A stretch of DNA of 64,000 nucleotides from Prevotella sp. (lineage in GTDB: Bacteria > Bacteroidota > Bacteroidia > Bacteroidales > Bacteroidaceae). Below are positions 7,201-15,012 of this stretch, piece by piece; within the stretch, counting starts at the first letter, position 1; the number at the start of each line of letters is the position of its first letter. The notes under the pieces are model-generated. The model made no database searches. It worked only from the letters and a program-made list of their open reading frames with translations, and had not been told where the DNA came from. The DNA lies in NCBI GenBank assembly GCA_018385335.1, contig JAHAZN010000052.1, positions 1-64,000 of the forward strand. Direction: 5' to 3'. Position numbers and translations under genes: made by a program.

Positions 7201-8946
7201 ATAGCCGAGATGACCTATGAGCAGTGTCCCATGGGTAACCTCTCCACCGAGTTTGTCTATCTTCAGCGCGGCGACAGTGCCCATTATGTGGAGGCACGTA
7301 TCAACCGCAACGACATGGAGATAGGCGTGCTCAATGGCACATATCGTCCCGAGGGAAAAGGCTGGCTTGATGCCACCTTCACCATGGAACGCTTCCCCCT
7401 CTCTCTGGCCAACGGTTTTGTGCCCGACCAGCTCATCGGACTTGAAGGCTATGCCGATGGTAAGGTGGCTATCTGCGGGCCATTGAGTGCTCCCGATGTG
7501 GATGGAGAAGTCTATCTCGACTCCTCCTATCTCGTCAGCGTTCCCTATGGCATGCGACTCCGTTTCGACAACGACCCTGTGCGTATTGTCAATAGCAAGC
7601 TGCTGTTAGAGAACTTCACCATGTATGCTTATAACGACAACCCCCTCACCCTCTATGGTCATATTGATTTCTCTAATCTCGACAGAGTGATGGTGGACAT
7701 GAAGATGCGTGCCCGCAACTTCCAGTTGATCAACGCCAAGAAGAACCGTCGTTCCTTGGTCTATGGCAAGACCTTTGTCAACTTTGGCGGCACTGCCAAC
7801 GGCCGTATCGATCGACTGAAGATGCGCGGTCAACTCGATGTATTGGGTACCACCAACATGACATACATACTGAAAGACTCTCCCCTCAGCACCGACGACC
7901 AGTTGAAGGAGCTTGTCACCTTCACTGATTTCCGCGATACCACCGGCGTAGCTGCCGAACGTCCCGTCGTCGAGGGTCTCGATATGCTGCTGCTCATGAA
8001 CATCGAGCAGGGAGCACGTATCGTCTGCGCCCTCAATGCCGCTGAGTCCAACTACGTCAATCTCGAAGGAGGCGGTGAACTGCGTATGGTCTATAACTCC
8101 ACCGACGAGCTCCAACTCTTCGGTCGTTATACACTCAATCAGGGTGAGATGAAATATGAGTTGCCCATCATCCCCCTCAAGACCTTCACCATCAAGGAAG
8201 GAAGTTATATTGAGTTTAATGGCGACATCATGAATCCCCGCCTCAACCTCACTGCCACTGAGCAGGTGAAAGCCCTCGTAGGTGCAGAGACCACCGGTAG
8301 CCGCAGTGTCAACTTCGAGTGTGGTGTGAAGGTGACTCAGACCCTTGCTAACATGGGACTGGAGTTTACCCTCGATGCCCCCGATGACATGAGTGTCAAG
8401 AACGAGTTGGCAGCCATGGGTGTGGAGCAGCGTGGCAAGCTCGCCGTCACCATGCTCACCACAGGCATGTATCTCGCCGATGGCAATACCAGCGGGTTCT
8501 CTATGAACAGTGCCCTTAACTCCTTCCTTCAGAGCGAGATCAACAACATCACCAAGAGTGCCATGCGCACGGTAGATCTCAGTCTCGGTCTTGACCAAAG
8601 CTCTGATGCTGCCGGCAACACCCATACCGACTACTCTTTCAAGTTTGCCAAGCGTTTTTGGAACAACCGCTTCAATTTTGTCGTAGGAGGCAAGCTCTCC
8701 AACAGTGAGAATAACGAGCAAGACCAGTCGTTCATCGACAATGTCTCTCTCGAATACCGATTAGACCAGAGCGCCATGCGCTATGTTAGGATGTTCTACA
8801 ATAAAGAGGCCGACGACCTGCTCGAAGGACGTATCTCTGAGTATGGTGCCGGTTTCGTCTGGCGTAAGAAGATGGACAAACTCCATCAACTTTTCGACAT
8901 CCGCAGTAAAACCCTTTATCCCGACAACTCCACTTCTGTGAAATGA
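4297..8946 (+). CDS. tamB: TamB-like translocation and assembly module protein
   Basis: This is a very large protein of 1549 residues. It has one N-terminal membrane anchor (about residues 4-27, VFLWIGLVLLSPVLLFLLLTLL) followed by a long periplasmic beta-rich region of the AsmA/TamB type, and the C-terminal TamB (DUF490) domain lies roughly in residues 1150-1530. Family members form a hydrophobic groove across the periplasm and work with an outer-membrane BamA-superfamily partner in outer-membrane protein insertion or lipid transport. The partner gene follows directly, overlapping by 4 bases (ATGA at 8943-8946), which argues for translational coupling. The size fits Bacteroidota TamB proteins. 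The assignment is confident, though the detailed function in this phylum is open. Confidence 0.88.
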   Translation: MKKVFLWIGLVLLSPVLLFLLLTLLIYMPPVQRWVVGQVTAYATEATGMQVSVSGVSLQFPLDLSIHDFLVVEDHDTVASVARLVVDVQLMPLVEQKVLLNACELNDAKVNTSDMIASARVKGSLKRLALLANSRGNLPVGIHLQQQSVAIGNIILDGARLDVALSDTVPPDTSTTPTLWKIAVDELKVSRSLLSLHLPGDTLQLDATLNKAMVYQTHIDLGDARYTVGRLDLSDGALAFNNHYEPTAQGFDPNHIALSSICLQIDSVLYRSIAPKDSSSQGGQIVSLSLRELRLREKSGLVLSHAEGNIAMDTLRLSVPSFRLLTPSSTLSAEMKMDLNAFDEHHPGQLFACVDAAVSKEDVHQFVGIADARVAHEYRNFFARYPDHPLTLKLCVDGNLQQAYLRTFDFRLPTAFEMTAEGKAIQPMDAKKIKGQLSLRAKTHNLSFLMGLLPRSVASSYRIPSGISLDAKAVVNGPHYDLRMMLREGEGSVKTEAKVNTDVMAYQAQMDIHRLNLHHFMPKDSLRHLTAQLTLSGRGTDIRSKHCLVDLQAELQQLEYGSWLLDQVHAVAGLKDGVGHLTLDSHNALLDGHIGLDALLSKQRVEATLGADVRKADLYQLRVMDRPFEVGVCAHIDMSSDLEQTHRLLGTVNDLTIRDEAKTYRPASLDVDILTCPDTTWAKVNSGDFFLDLAASGGVEQLSNQGNQLLAQLQDHVRQRIIDQNSLRALLPVIKMQMNSGQENPVAAFLRMNGLTFKDLAFSLDASPEKGINGRGILHSLVYDSTRIDTIEYHLVQTGTKLTFNGHVENNKKNPQFVFKTLFDGELLERGAQLNVTYYDADNVIGAQLGAKAEMCDSGLYVHLLPYRPILGYKEFNLNHDNFVFMGANRKIQAKIDLIADDGTGVKIYSEDQDPTMLQDITVSLNKFDLAKLTSVLPYAPRMSGLLNGDFHILLDADERISMLSDMSIAEMTYEQCPMGNLSTEFVYLQRGDSAHYVEARINRNDMEIGVLNGTYRPEGKGWLDATFTMERFPLSLANGFVPDQLIGLEGYADGKVAICGPLSAPDVDGEVYLDSSYLVSVPYGMRLRFDNDPVRIVNSKLLLENFTMYAYNDNPLTLYGHIDFSNLDRVMVDMKMRARNFQLINAKKNRRSLVYGKTFVNFGGTANGRIDRLKMRGQLDVLGTTNMTYILKDSPLSTDDQLKELVTFTDFRDTTGVAAERPVVEGLDMLLLMNIEQGARIVCALNAAESNYVNLEGGGELRMVYNSTDELQLFGRYTLNQGEMKYELPIIPLKTFTIKEGSYIEFNGDIMNPRLNLTATEQVKALVGAETTGSRSVNFECGVKVTQTLANMGLEFTLDAPDDMSVKNELAAMGVEQRGKLAVTMLTTGMYLADGNTSGFSMNSALNSFLQSEINNITKSAMRTVDLSLGLDQSSDAAGNTHTDYSFKFAKRFWNNRFNFVVGGKLSNSENNEQDQSFIDNVSLEYRLDQSAMRYVRMFYNKEADDLLEGRISEYGAGFVWRKKMDKLHQLFDIRSKTLYPDNSTSVK

Positions 8947-11273
8947 AACATCTGTCATCCCTTAGTCTTGTGCTTGCCTTGGTGTTTAGTGCCTGTTCCT
9001 CCACCAGTCATCTGGAAGAAGGAGAAGTGTTATATACCGGTATCAAGGAGTTAACCTACACCAATCCTATGCTCCTCGATACCTTAGCCAAGGTGTCAGC
9101 CTCCACCCATCTTGTCGATGTGCAGGAGGAGGTAGAGGCCGCTCTTGCCTATGCGCCCAATGGAGCCATCCTCGGCAGCCCCTATTATCGCACCCCCTTC
9201 CAATTTCGTCTGTGGATCTATAACCATTATGCCAATTCCCAGTCTAAGTTCGGCACCTGGATGCGCAACTCCTTTGGCCATGAGCCTGTGCTGATGAGCA
9301 GTGTCAATCCAGAGATGCGTGCGCTCGTAGCCCGCAATATCCTTCGTTCCAACGGCTATTTCGATGCCAAGGTCGTTTCAGAGGAGCTACCCCAGAAGAA
9401 TCCCAAGAAAGCCAAGCTCCGTTATCAGCTCACTCCTGGTCTGCTCTATACCATTGATACTGTGAGCTATGTGGGCTATACCCCCTTAGCCGATAGTCTC
9501 ATCAGAGCCACCCTCCCTGGCAGTATGCTTCAGCCCCATAGTCCATTCTCTGTGGCTCATCTCGATGCCGAGCGTGTGCGTCTCAACACCCTTTTCCGCA
9601 ACAACGGCTACTATTATTATCGCTCCGGCTATCAGTCGTTTCAGGCCGATACCGTGTCCGTCCCTGGTCAGGTGTCAGTACGTCTTATTCAGAATCCAGA
9701 GATTCCTGCTGAGGCTCTCAAACAGTGGTATATGGGTAAGCGCCGTATTATCCTCCGTCGTTCTGTTACTGATGTGCCTACCGACTCTACCGTGCGTCGC
9801 AACCTCACGGTATGCTACTCGGGCAAGAAAGCACCTATCCGTGCCCGTGCCATCCTGCGCGACGTGAAGCTCCGTCGCGGACAACTCTATTCTCAGAGCG
9901 ATTATAATGAGACACTTAACAACATCAACAGTCTTGGTCTCTTCAGTCTCTCTGACATCTCGTTCACTCCTCGCGATACCTCAGCTGCCTGTGACACCCT
10001 TGATATGACCATCAGCTGCGTGTTCGACAAAGCCTATGATGCCTCTATCGAAGCCAACTTCGTTACGAAGAGTAACGACCGAATGGGACCAGGGCTCTCC
10101 CTTGGTCTCACCAAGCGCAATGCCTTCCGTGGAGGTGAGAAACTCACGTTGAAGTTGAAAGGCTCATACGAATGGCAGACGGGGCGCCGTGTGGCAGGTA
10201 ACGACAATGCCATCAACTCCTATGAGTATGGGGCAGAGGCCACTATCGAGTATCCACGCATTGAGGCACCCTTTGGTTGGGGCAGCCGTCATCGGTTCTA
10301 TCGTCCACCTTCCACCCTTTTCTCCCTCTCAGCCGACGTGCTCAACAGGGCCGACTTCTTCAAGATGCTCACCGTCACGGGAGCAGTGACCTATAAGTTT
10401 CAGACCTCTCCCAACAGCAAACACGAGCTGAGCCCCTTACTCTTAGACTATAACTACCTCCAGCACACCACGGCCCGTTTCGACTCCATCATCAGCGATA
10501 ACCCCGCCGTCTATGTCTCCATGCGCAACCAGTTTGTGCCCAAGATCAAGTACACCTATTTATATACCAGTCCTGAGGGCACGCGCAATCCTTTGAGTTG
10601 GGAGACCTCTTTCACAGAGTCCGGCAATCTCCTCTCGCTGTGTTACGTTGCAGCAGGAAAGAAGTTTAATGACAAGGAGAAAGACCTTTTCGGCAATCCC
10701 TTTGCCCAGTTCCTCAAAGTCACCTCCACCCTTCGTAAGTCGTGGAAGACGGGACTGAAGTCGCAGTTAGTCGGTAGGGTGTCGGCAGGAGTCATTTGGG
10801 CATACGGCAACTCAGAGCGTGCTCCCTATAGTGAACAGTTCTATGTCGGTGGTGCCAACAGCATCCGTGCCTTTGCCGTGCGCAGCATAGGTCCTGGCAA
10901 ATATGTTGCTCCTACCACCACCTACGCCTATCTCGACCAGACGGGTGACATCAAGTTAGAGGCCAACCTCGAATATCGTTTCAATCTCTTTGGCTCCCTC
11001 TATGGTGCCACGTTCCTCGATGCCGGCAACATCTGGCTGTTGAAGAAAGACGAGACCCGTCCCGATTCAGAGTTCAAGCCAACAACCTTCTTCAAGCAGT
11101 TGGCCACAGGAACGGGTGTCGGTCTGCGTTACGACTTGGAGTTTCTTGTCTTGCGCTTCGATCTTGGCGTAGCCCTTCATGTACCCTACGATACCGGCAA
11201 GTCGGGCTACTACAACATTCCCAAGTTCCGTGATGGTCTCGGCTTCCACTTTGCCATCGGCTATCCGTTCTGA
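8943..11273 (+). CDS. BamA/TamA superfamily outer-membrane lipoprotein (TamL-like)
   Basis: The protein has 776 residues. It begins with a lipoprotein signal peptide whose lipobox ends LVFSAC (Cys18), then POTRA-like periplasmic repeats (about residues 30-360), then a 16-strand-type beta-barrel. The barrel carries the Omp85 motifs PYSEQFYVGGANSIRAF and GVGLRYDLEFLVLRFDLGV. Classical TamA has a plain signal peptide; a lipid-anchored form is the Bacteroidota variant sometimes called TamL. It overlaps tamB by 4 bases and must act with it as the outer-membrane half of the module. A short hairpin with a T-run at 11319-11336 may end the transcript. Confidence 0.88.
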   Translation: MKHLSSLSLVLALVFSACSSTSHLEEGEVLYTGIKELTYTNPMLLDTLAKVSASTHLVDVQEEVEAALAYAPNGAILGSPYYRTPFQFRLWIYNHYANSQSKFGTWMRNSFGHEPVLMSSVNPEMRALVARNILRSNGYFDAKVVSEELPQKNPKKAKLRYQLTPGLLYTIDTVSYVGYTPLADSLIRATLPGSMLQPHSPFSVAHLDAERVRLNTLFRNNGYYYYRSGYQSFQADTVSVPGQVSVRLIQNPEIPAEALKQWYMGKRRIILRRSVTDVPTDSTVRRNLTVCYSGKKAPIRARAILRDVKLRRGQLYSQSDYNETLNNINSLGLFSLSDISFTPRDTSAACDTLDMTISCVFDKAYDASIEANFVTKSNDRMGPGLSLGLTKRNAFRGGEKLTLKLKGSYEWQTGRRVAGNDNAINSYEYGAEATIEYPRIEAPFGWGSRHRFYRPPSTLFSLSADVLNRADFFKMLTVTGAVTYKFQTSPNSKHELSPLLLDYNYLQHTTARFDSIISDNPAVYVSMRNQFVPKIKYTYLYTSPEGTRNPLSWETSFTESGNLLSLCYVAAGKKFNDKEKDLFGNPFAQFLKVTSTLRKSWKTGLKSQLVGRVSAGVIWAYGNSERAPYSEQFYVGGANSIRAFAVRSIGPGKYVAPTTTYAYLDQTGDIKLEANLEYRFNLFGSLYGATFLDAGNIWLLKKDETRPDSEFKPTTFFKQLATGTGVGLRYDLEFLVLRFDLGVALHVPYDTGKSGYYNIPKFRDGLGFHFAIGYPF

Positions 11274-11318
11274 TACTTGTTGAAGATAATGTATTGACGA
11301 GATGAAAGCATTGGTCGT

Positions 11319-11336
11319 GGCTCTAATGAGCCTTTT
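11319..11336 (+). terminator. Possible terminator after the tamB-tamA-like genes
   Basis: A 5-bp GC-rich stem (GGCTC 11319-11323, GAGCC 11328-11332) with a 4-base loop is followed by TTTT. It is short, so the call is tentative. Confidence 0.5.
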
Positions 11337-11369
11337 CCTGTTGATAGTAAAGCCCTTCCACCTCTTCAA

Positions 11370-11472
11370 TACTCAGGTGGGTGATAGCGCAAATTTGTCA
11401 GACAGTCATGTCTTTCTCGCACTTTAGTGCCGGGTACTCCGGTGGATGATAGCTGAAATCTTTTTCTCAGAC
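11370..11472 (+). repeat. Two-copy imperfect direct repeat in the 11274-11591 gene-free stretch
   Basis: This is the only gene-free stretch over 300 bases. A 19-base word, TACTCaGGTGGgTGATAGC at 11370-11388, recurs as TACTCcGGTGGaTGATAGC at 11435-11453 (17 of 19 identical). Each copy is followed by a weaker match ending in CAGAC (11399-11403 and 11468-11472). The copies are 65 bases apart. The rest of the stretch holds a small hairpin (11319-11336) and the promoter at 11489-11521; I see no convincing ORF. The repeat lies upstream of that promoter and could be a regulator site or a decayed element. Confidence 0.5.
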
Positions 11473-11488
11473 TAAATTCTATGATATT

Positions 11489-11521
11489 TTTGTGCAGTCT
11501 CAGAAATATTCGTTACTTTTG
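11489..11521 (+). promoter_or_regulatory. Promoter of the nucleotidyltransferase gene
   Basis: TTTG (11489-11492) lies 21 bases before the -7 box TACTTTTG (11514-11521). The predicted start near 11528 leaves a leader of about 64 bases. Confidence 0.65.
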
Positions 11522-11591
11522 CAGGTGTTAACGTCGGTTGAAAAACAAAGATGGAACATAACTTTACTCTAACTAAAAATAAACAACGAAC

Positions 11592-12503
11592 ATGAAACCA
11601 ACTTTATTGCTCCTTGCCGCCGGAATGGGTAGCCGTTACGGTGGACTGAAACAACTCGATGGGCTGGGACCTAATGGTGAAACCATTATGGACTACTCCA
11701 TTTATGATGCTATCAAAGCAGGATTTGGAAAGATAGTATTTGTCATCCGCAAGGATTTTGAACAGGATTTCCGTGAGAAGATTCTGAGCAAATATGAGGG
11801 ACATGTCCCCGCAGAGCTCTGTTTCCAGAGCCTTGATGCGCTCCCTGAAGGTTTCAGCTGCCCTGCTGACCGCGTAAAACCATGGGGCACCAATCACGCT
11901 GTGCTGATGGCAAAAGATGTGATAAAAGAGCCTTTCTGTGTGATCAACTGTGATGACTTCTACAATCGTGATGCCTTTATGGTGATAGGAAAGTTTCTTT
12001 CAGAGTTGCCCGAGGGCAGCAAGAACACCTACGCCATGGTAGGTTTCCGCGTGGGCAATACCCTCTCAGAGAACGGAACGGTGGCACGAGGCATCTGTTC
12101 TAAGGATGCTGCCGGCAACCTCACCACCGTTGTTGAACGTACCGAGATTATGCGTGTCGATGGTCCTGTATGCTATAAGGATGAGCAGGGCGCATGGGTA
12201 GCTGTAGAAGACAATACCCCTGTGTCGATGAATATGTGGGGTTTCACACCCGACTATTTCACCCATAGCGAAGAATATTTTAAGGAGTTCCTTGCTGACG
12301 AGAAGAACATGAGCAACCTCAAGGCAGAGTTCTTCATCCCCTTGATGGTGAATAAACTCATTAATGAGGGAACAGCCTCGGTGAAGGTGCTCGACACCAC
12401 AAGCAAATGGTTTGGTGTGACCTATGCTGCCGACCGTGAAGATACGGTGGCTCGCATACAGCAGCTCATCGATGAGGGTGTTTATCCAGGAAAACTCTTC
12501 TGA
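11592..12503 (+). CDS. Sugar-phosphate nucleotidyltransferase family protein
   Basis: The protein has 303 residues. The N-terminus LLLLAAGMGSRYGGLKQLD is the nucleotide-binding loop of the NTP_transferase fold (consensus GxGxR with a downstream lysine). FCVINCDDFYNRDAF carries the metal-binding aspartates. Enzymes of this fold join a nucleoside triphosphate to a sugar-1-phosphate in making activated sugars. The loop differs from canonical RmlA/GalU (LKQLD rather than PKPL), and the substrate cannot be named. It is a single-gene unit with its own promoter and a terminator at 12543-12578, and has no polysaccharide genes beside it. Confidence 0.8.
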   Translation: MKPTLLLLAAGMGSRYGGLKQLDGLGPNGETIMDYSIYDAIKAGFGKIVFVIRKDFEQDFREKILSKYEGHVPAELCFQSLDALPEGFSCPADRVKPWGTNHAVLMAKDVIKEPFCVINCDDFYNRDAFMVIGKFLSELPEGSKNTYAMVGFRVGNTLSENGTVARGICSKDAAGNLTTVVERTEIMRVDGPVCYKDEQGAWVAVEDNTPVSMNMWGFTPDYFTHSEEYFKEFLADEKNMSNLKAEFFIPLMVNKLINEGTASVKVLDTTSKWFGVTYAADREDTVARIQQLIDEGVYPGKLF

Positions 12504-12532
12504 TGACAGGCAGCCCGACGGCTGAAGAAAAT

Positions 12533-12578
12533 AAAAAAAAGAAAAGACCAAGAGTGTCTCCCGACAGTCTTGGTCTTT
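12533..12578 (+). terminator. Bidirectional terminator after the nucleotidyltransferase gene
   Basis: An 11-bp perfect stem (AAAGACCAAGA 12543-12553, TCTTGGTCTTT 12568-12578) has an inner GTC/GAC pair. On the minus strand it is followed by a run of eight T residues (plus A-run 12533-12540). The minus-strand version therefore looks stronger than the plus-strand one. Confidence 0.8.
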
Positions 12579-12643
12579 GTTTTCTAACTAACTTATTATC
12601 AACTATTCATTACTCATTCTGAATCTTTTTGTGTATTTATTTC
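12533..12643 (-). ncRNA. Candidate small RNA, about 110 nt
   Basis: On the minus strand a perfect -7 box TACCTTTG (plus CAAAGGTA, 12649-12656) lies about 110 bases upstream of an 11-bp hairpin with an eight-U tail (12578 down to 12533). There is no ORF of note between them and no minus-strand gene downstream. The arrangement of promoter, short untranslated stretch and intrinsic terminator is what a stand-alone small RNA looks like. No -33 box is seen at the right spacing, and I recognise no known RNA family, so this is a candidate only. Confidence 0.35.
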
Positions 12644-12703
12644 TGATGCAAAGGTAAGGATAATACTAAATGATTATTAAAAATTTACCAACAAAAGCAA
12701 CGT

Positions 12704-12740
12704 AAACGTTTGCGGCATTGAATTAAAATGAGTAACTTTA
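12704..12740 (+). promoter_or_regulatory. lacI-family gene promoter with overlapping operator
   Basis: The -33 box TTTG (12709-12712) and the -7 box TAACTTTA (12733-12740) are 20 bases apart. The palindrome AAACGTTT (12704-12711), extended as GTAAACGTTTGC, has the central CG of LacI/GalR operators and covers the -33 box. The downstream LacI-type protein probably represses its own gene here. Confidence 0.65.
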
Positions 12741-12770
12741 TCGGCCCAAACTACTAATAAATCATAGGCT

Positions 12771-13784
12771 ATGGCAGTAAACAAACGTCGCATATCGTTG
12801 AAAGATCTTGCGCGCGAATTGGGAGTGAGCATTGCTACTGTGAGTCGCGCGTTGAGGAATAGTCCGGAGATAGGCACGGAGATGCAGCAGCGAGTGAAAG
12901 AATTGGCCCGCCAACTCAACTATCGTCCTAATCCTTTTGCTCAGAGTCTTCGTAAGGAGGCTCCGCGCATCATTGGCGTGGTAGTGCCCAATCTGGTGAC
13001 ACATTACTATGCCTCTGTGCTCGATGGAATAGAGGAGGAGGCTGCTGAGGAAGGCTATTCGGTTATCAGTGCCAATAGTCATGAGGATGTAGAGGCGGAG
13101 ACAAGGGCCATAGATAACTTCATCGGGATGCATGTCGAGGGTATTGTAGCCTGTCTCGCACAGACCACCACCGACTATGCACATTTTGAGGAACTGTCGG
13201 AGATGGGTATCCCACTCGTCTTCTTCGGTCGTACCTGTCTCGCCGAGAAGTTCTCCTCAGTGAAAGCAAATGGTGATGAGGCTGCCCAGTTAGCCACCGA
13301 ACACCTTATCTCTACTGGTTGCCGGCGCATAGCTTTTGTCGGTGGTCCCAATCACCTTGATATGGTGAGGCGGAGGAAACACGGTTATCTTGAAGCATTG
13401 AGAGAAGCGCGCATCCCCATCGACCGCAACCTGGTGGCATGTGGGTCTATTGACTATAAGTTGGCGATGGAGCGAACCAAGGAGATGCTTCTGCAACCGG
13501 AACGTCCAGATGCTATCCTTGCTTTCAACGACATTATCACCTTTGCTGCGCTCACAGCGATCCGCACAGTAGGACTGCGTGTGCCCGAGGATGTATCGCT
13601 CATTGGTTTCACCGACGATGCCCATGTGCAGTATGTCACGCCTCGCCTCACAGCCATTGAAGACCAGTCGAAGCTGATGGGACGTACTGCCTGTCGCCTG
13701 CTCCTCGACAATATCTCTGGCAATCACAAGATCTGCCATAAGATAGTGCCTCAGAAACTCGTTATCAGAGAGAGTACGAGGTAG
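12771..13784 (+). CDS. LacI/GalR family transcriptional regulator
   Basis: The protein has 337 residues. The N-terminal LacI helix-turn-helix reads ISLKDLARELGVSIATVSRA (about residues 8-27). A hinge and a periplasmic-binding-protein-like sugar-sensing domain follow (APRIIGVVVPNLVTHYYASV, later DVSLIGFTDDAHVQYVTP). Ligand and targets are unknown; by family it senses a sugar or nucleoside. The gene is flanked by unrelated genes, so its regulon is probably elsewhere, apart from the operator at 12704-12711 in its own promoter. Its 3' end overlaps the convergent rmuC gene by 20 bases. Confidence 0.9.
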   Translation: MAVNKRRISLKDLARELGVSIATVSRALRNSPEIGTEMQQRVKELARQLNYRPNPFAQSLRKEAPRIIGVVVPNLVTHYYASVLDGIEEEAAEEGYSVISANSHEDVEAETRAIDNFIGMHVEGIVACLAQTTTDYAHFEELSEMGIPLVFFGRTCLAEKFSSVKANGDEAAQLATEHLISTGCRRIAFVGGPNHLDMVRRRKHGYLEALREARIPIDRNLVACGSIDYKLAMERTKEMLLQPERPDAILAFNDIITFAALTAIRTVGLRVPEDVSLIGFTDDAHVQYVTPRLTAIEDQSKLMGRTACRLLLDNISGNHKICHKIVPQKLVIRESTR

Positions 13785-15012
13785 AGATGCGTCGGTTGGG
13801 ATTCTCTTTGGCTCCCAGTTCTATCAGCTCACGCCCTTTCTTCACCACGCTCTGTGCTCCCGACGACAGTTTGTTGTCGGCATGGTCGTATTGTTTTTTC
13901 ACCTTCTCGATGGCTTCACCCAGGTCATTATAACGTTTGATGAAGTCGCCGAGACGGTCGAGGAGCTGTTCAGCCAATCCAAACACTTTTTCCTGATTCT
14001 CCGTCTGCTGATGCTGGACCCATGCGATATGGATGATGTGCAGGATGCCCATAAGGTTCTGCTCTCCCGTGATAAACACCTTACGGGCGAAGGCATCACG
14101 CCACAGTGTTGGGTCGGCAGCCAAAGCCAACTGGAGCGACGACTCGAACGGTACGAACATGATGACAAAATCTACCGACTCGCGCGGTGCCTTGATATAT
14201 TTACTATAGTCTTTACGTGCCAGTTCGTTGACGTGTGCCCTCACGCTCCGCAGATGTTCCTGGAGATAGCGTTCCTTCTCCTCGGGTGTCTCCGCATTGA
14301 CATATTTCTCATAGGCCACCAGCGACACCTTGGCATCGATGATGGCATCCTGTGCCTGCGGATAATGAAGGATGACGTCGGGCTGCATCTCCCTACCCGT
14401 ATCATCGTTCTTGATAGGTCGCCCCTGCTCGTCGCGCAGTCGTGCCTGCACCTCATAGTGAATACCTTCGGTGAGTCCCTGTGAGCTGAGCAAGTCTCCG
14501 AGGATGATTTCCCCCATGTTGCCTGCCACTTTATTATCGCGTCGCAGCGCGTTGGTCAGTGATTCTGCTTTCTCGCCAATCTTCTGGTTACTCTCAACCA
14601 GCATCCTTATCTGCTCTTTGAACGAGGCAGAGTGGGAGGCAGCATCCTTCATGCTCTCGTTGATGGCCTTGCGCACCTCACCGATAGCCTCCTTGATGGG
14701 TTGAGTGAGGTGACTCATCTCCTCATCGTTCTCCTTCTTCAGTTTGTTGGCATGCTGTTCCAGCAGCTGTTGTGCGATGTTGGCCATCTGAGCCTTCGAG
14801 GCTTCTATCTGTTCGTTGAAGCGCCGTTCCTGTAGCTTAGCCTGTTCAGCGGCATGCTCTTTGAGCAGAGTTATCTCATGTGCTGCTGAGGCAGCATCTA
14901 TGGAGAGCTGTTTATTGAGCTGTTCGGTGCGACTGATTCTTTTCTGCATCAGATAGGCGGTGATGATGATGCCGCTGAGGGCACCGAGGACAAAGAAAAT
15001 GAGTGTGTTCAT
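13765..15012 (-). CDS. rmuC: DNA recombination protein RmuC
   Basis: The protein has 415 residues. An N-terminal membrane segment (about residues 3-20, FFVLGALSGIIITAYLM) leads into a long coiled coil (about 25-130). The conserved RmuC domain follows, with GNMGEIILGDLLSSQGL and the restriction-endonuclease-like core DAIIDAKVSLVAYEKYV. RmuC limits recombination at short inverted repeats and is thought to have a nuclease-like fold. It is the last gene of a minus-strand run that begins at 18428 and overlaps the upstream phosphopantetheinyl transferase gene by 4 bases. The 3' end overlaps the convergent lacI-type gene by 20 bases. Confidence 0.9.
   Translation of the reverse strand: MNTLIFFVLGALSGIIITAYLMQKRISRTEQLNKQLSIDAASAAHEITLLKEHAAEQAKLQERRFNEQIEASKAQMANIAQQLLEQHANKLKKENDEEMSHLTQPIKEAIGEVRKAINESMKDAASHSASFKEQIRMLVESNQKIGEKAESLTNALRRDNKVAGNMGEIILGDLLSSQGLTEGIHYEVQARLRDEQGRPIKNDDTGREMQPDVILHYPQAQDAIIDAKVSLVAYEKYVNAETPEEKERYLQEHLRSVRAHVNELARKDYSKYIKAPRESVDFVIMFVPFESSLQLALAADPTLWRDAFARKVFITGEQNLMGILHIIHIAWVQHQQTENQEKVFGLAEQLLDRLGDFIKRYNDLGEAIEKVKKQYDHADNKLSSGAQSVVKKGRELIELGAKENPNRRISTSYSL

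Noticed and set aside
7606-8721. Long minus-strand open frame (about 371 codons) inside tamB
   Set aside because: It lies wholly within a well-supported coding frame, has low-complexity His/Glu/Gly/Val composition typical of antisense readings, and has no promoter or motif.
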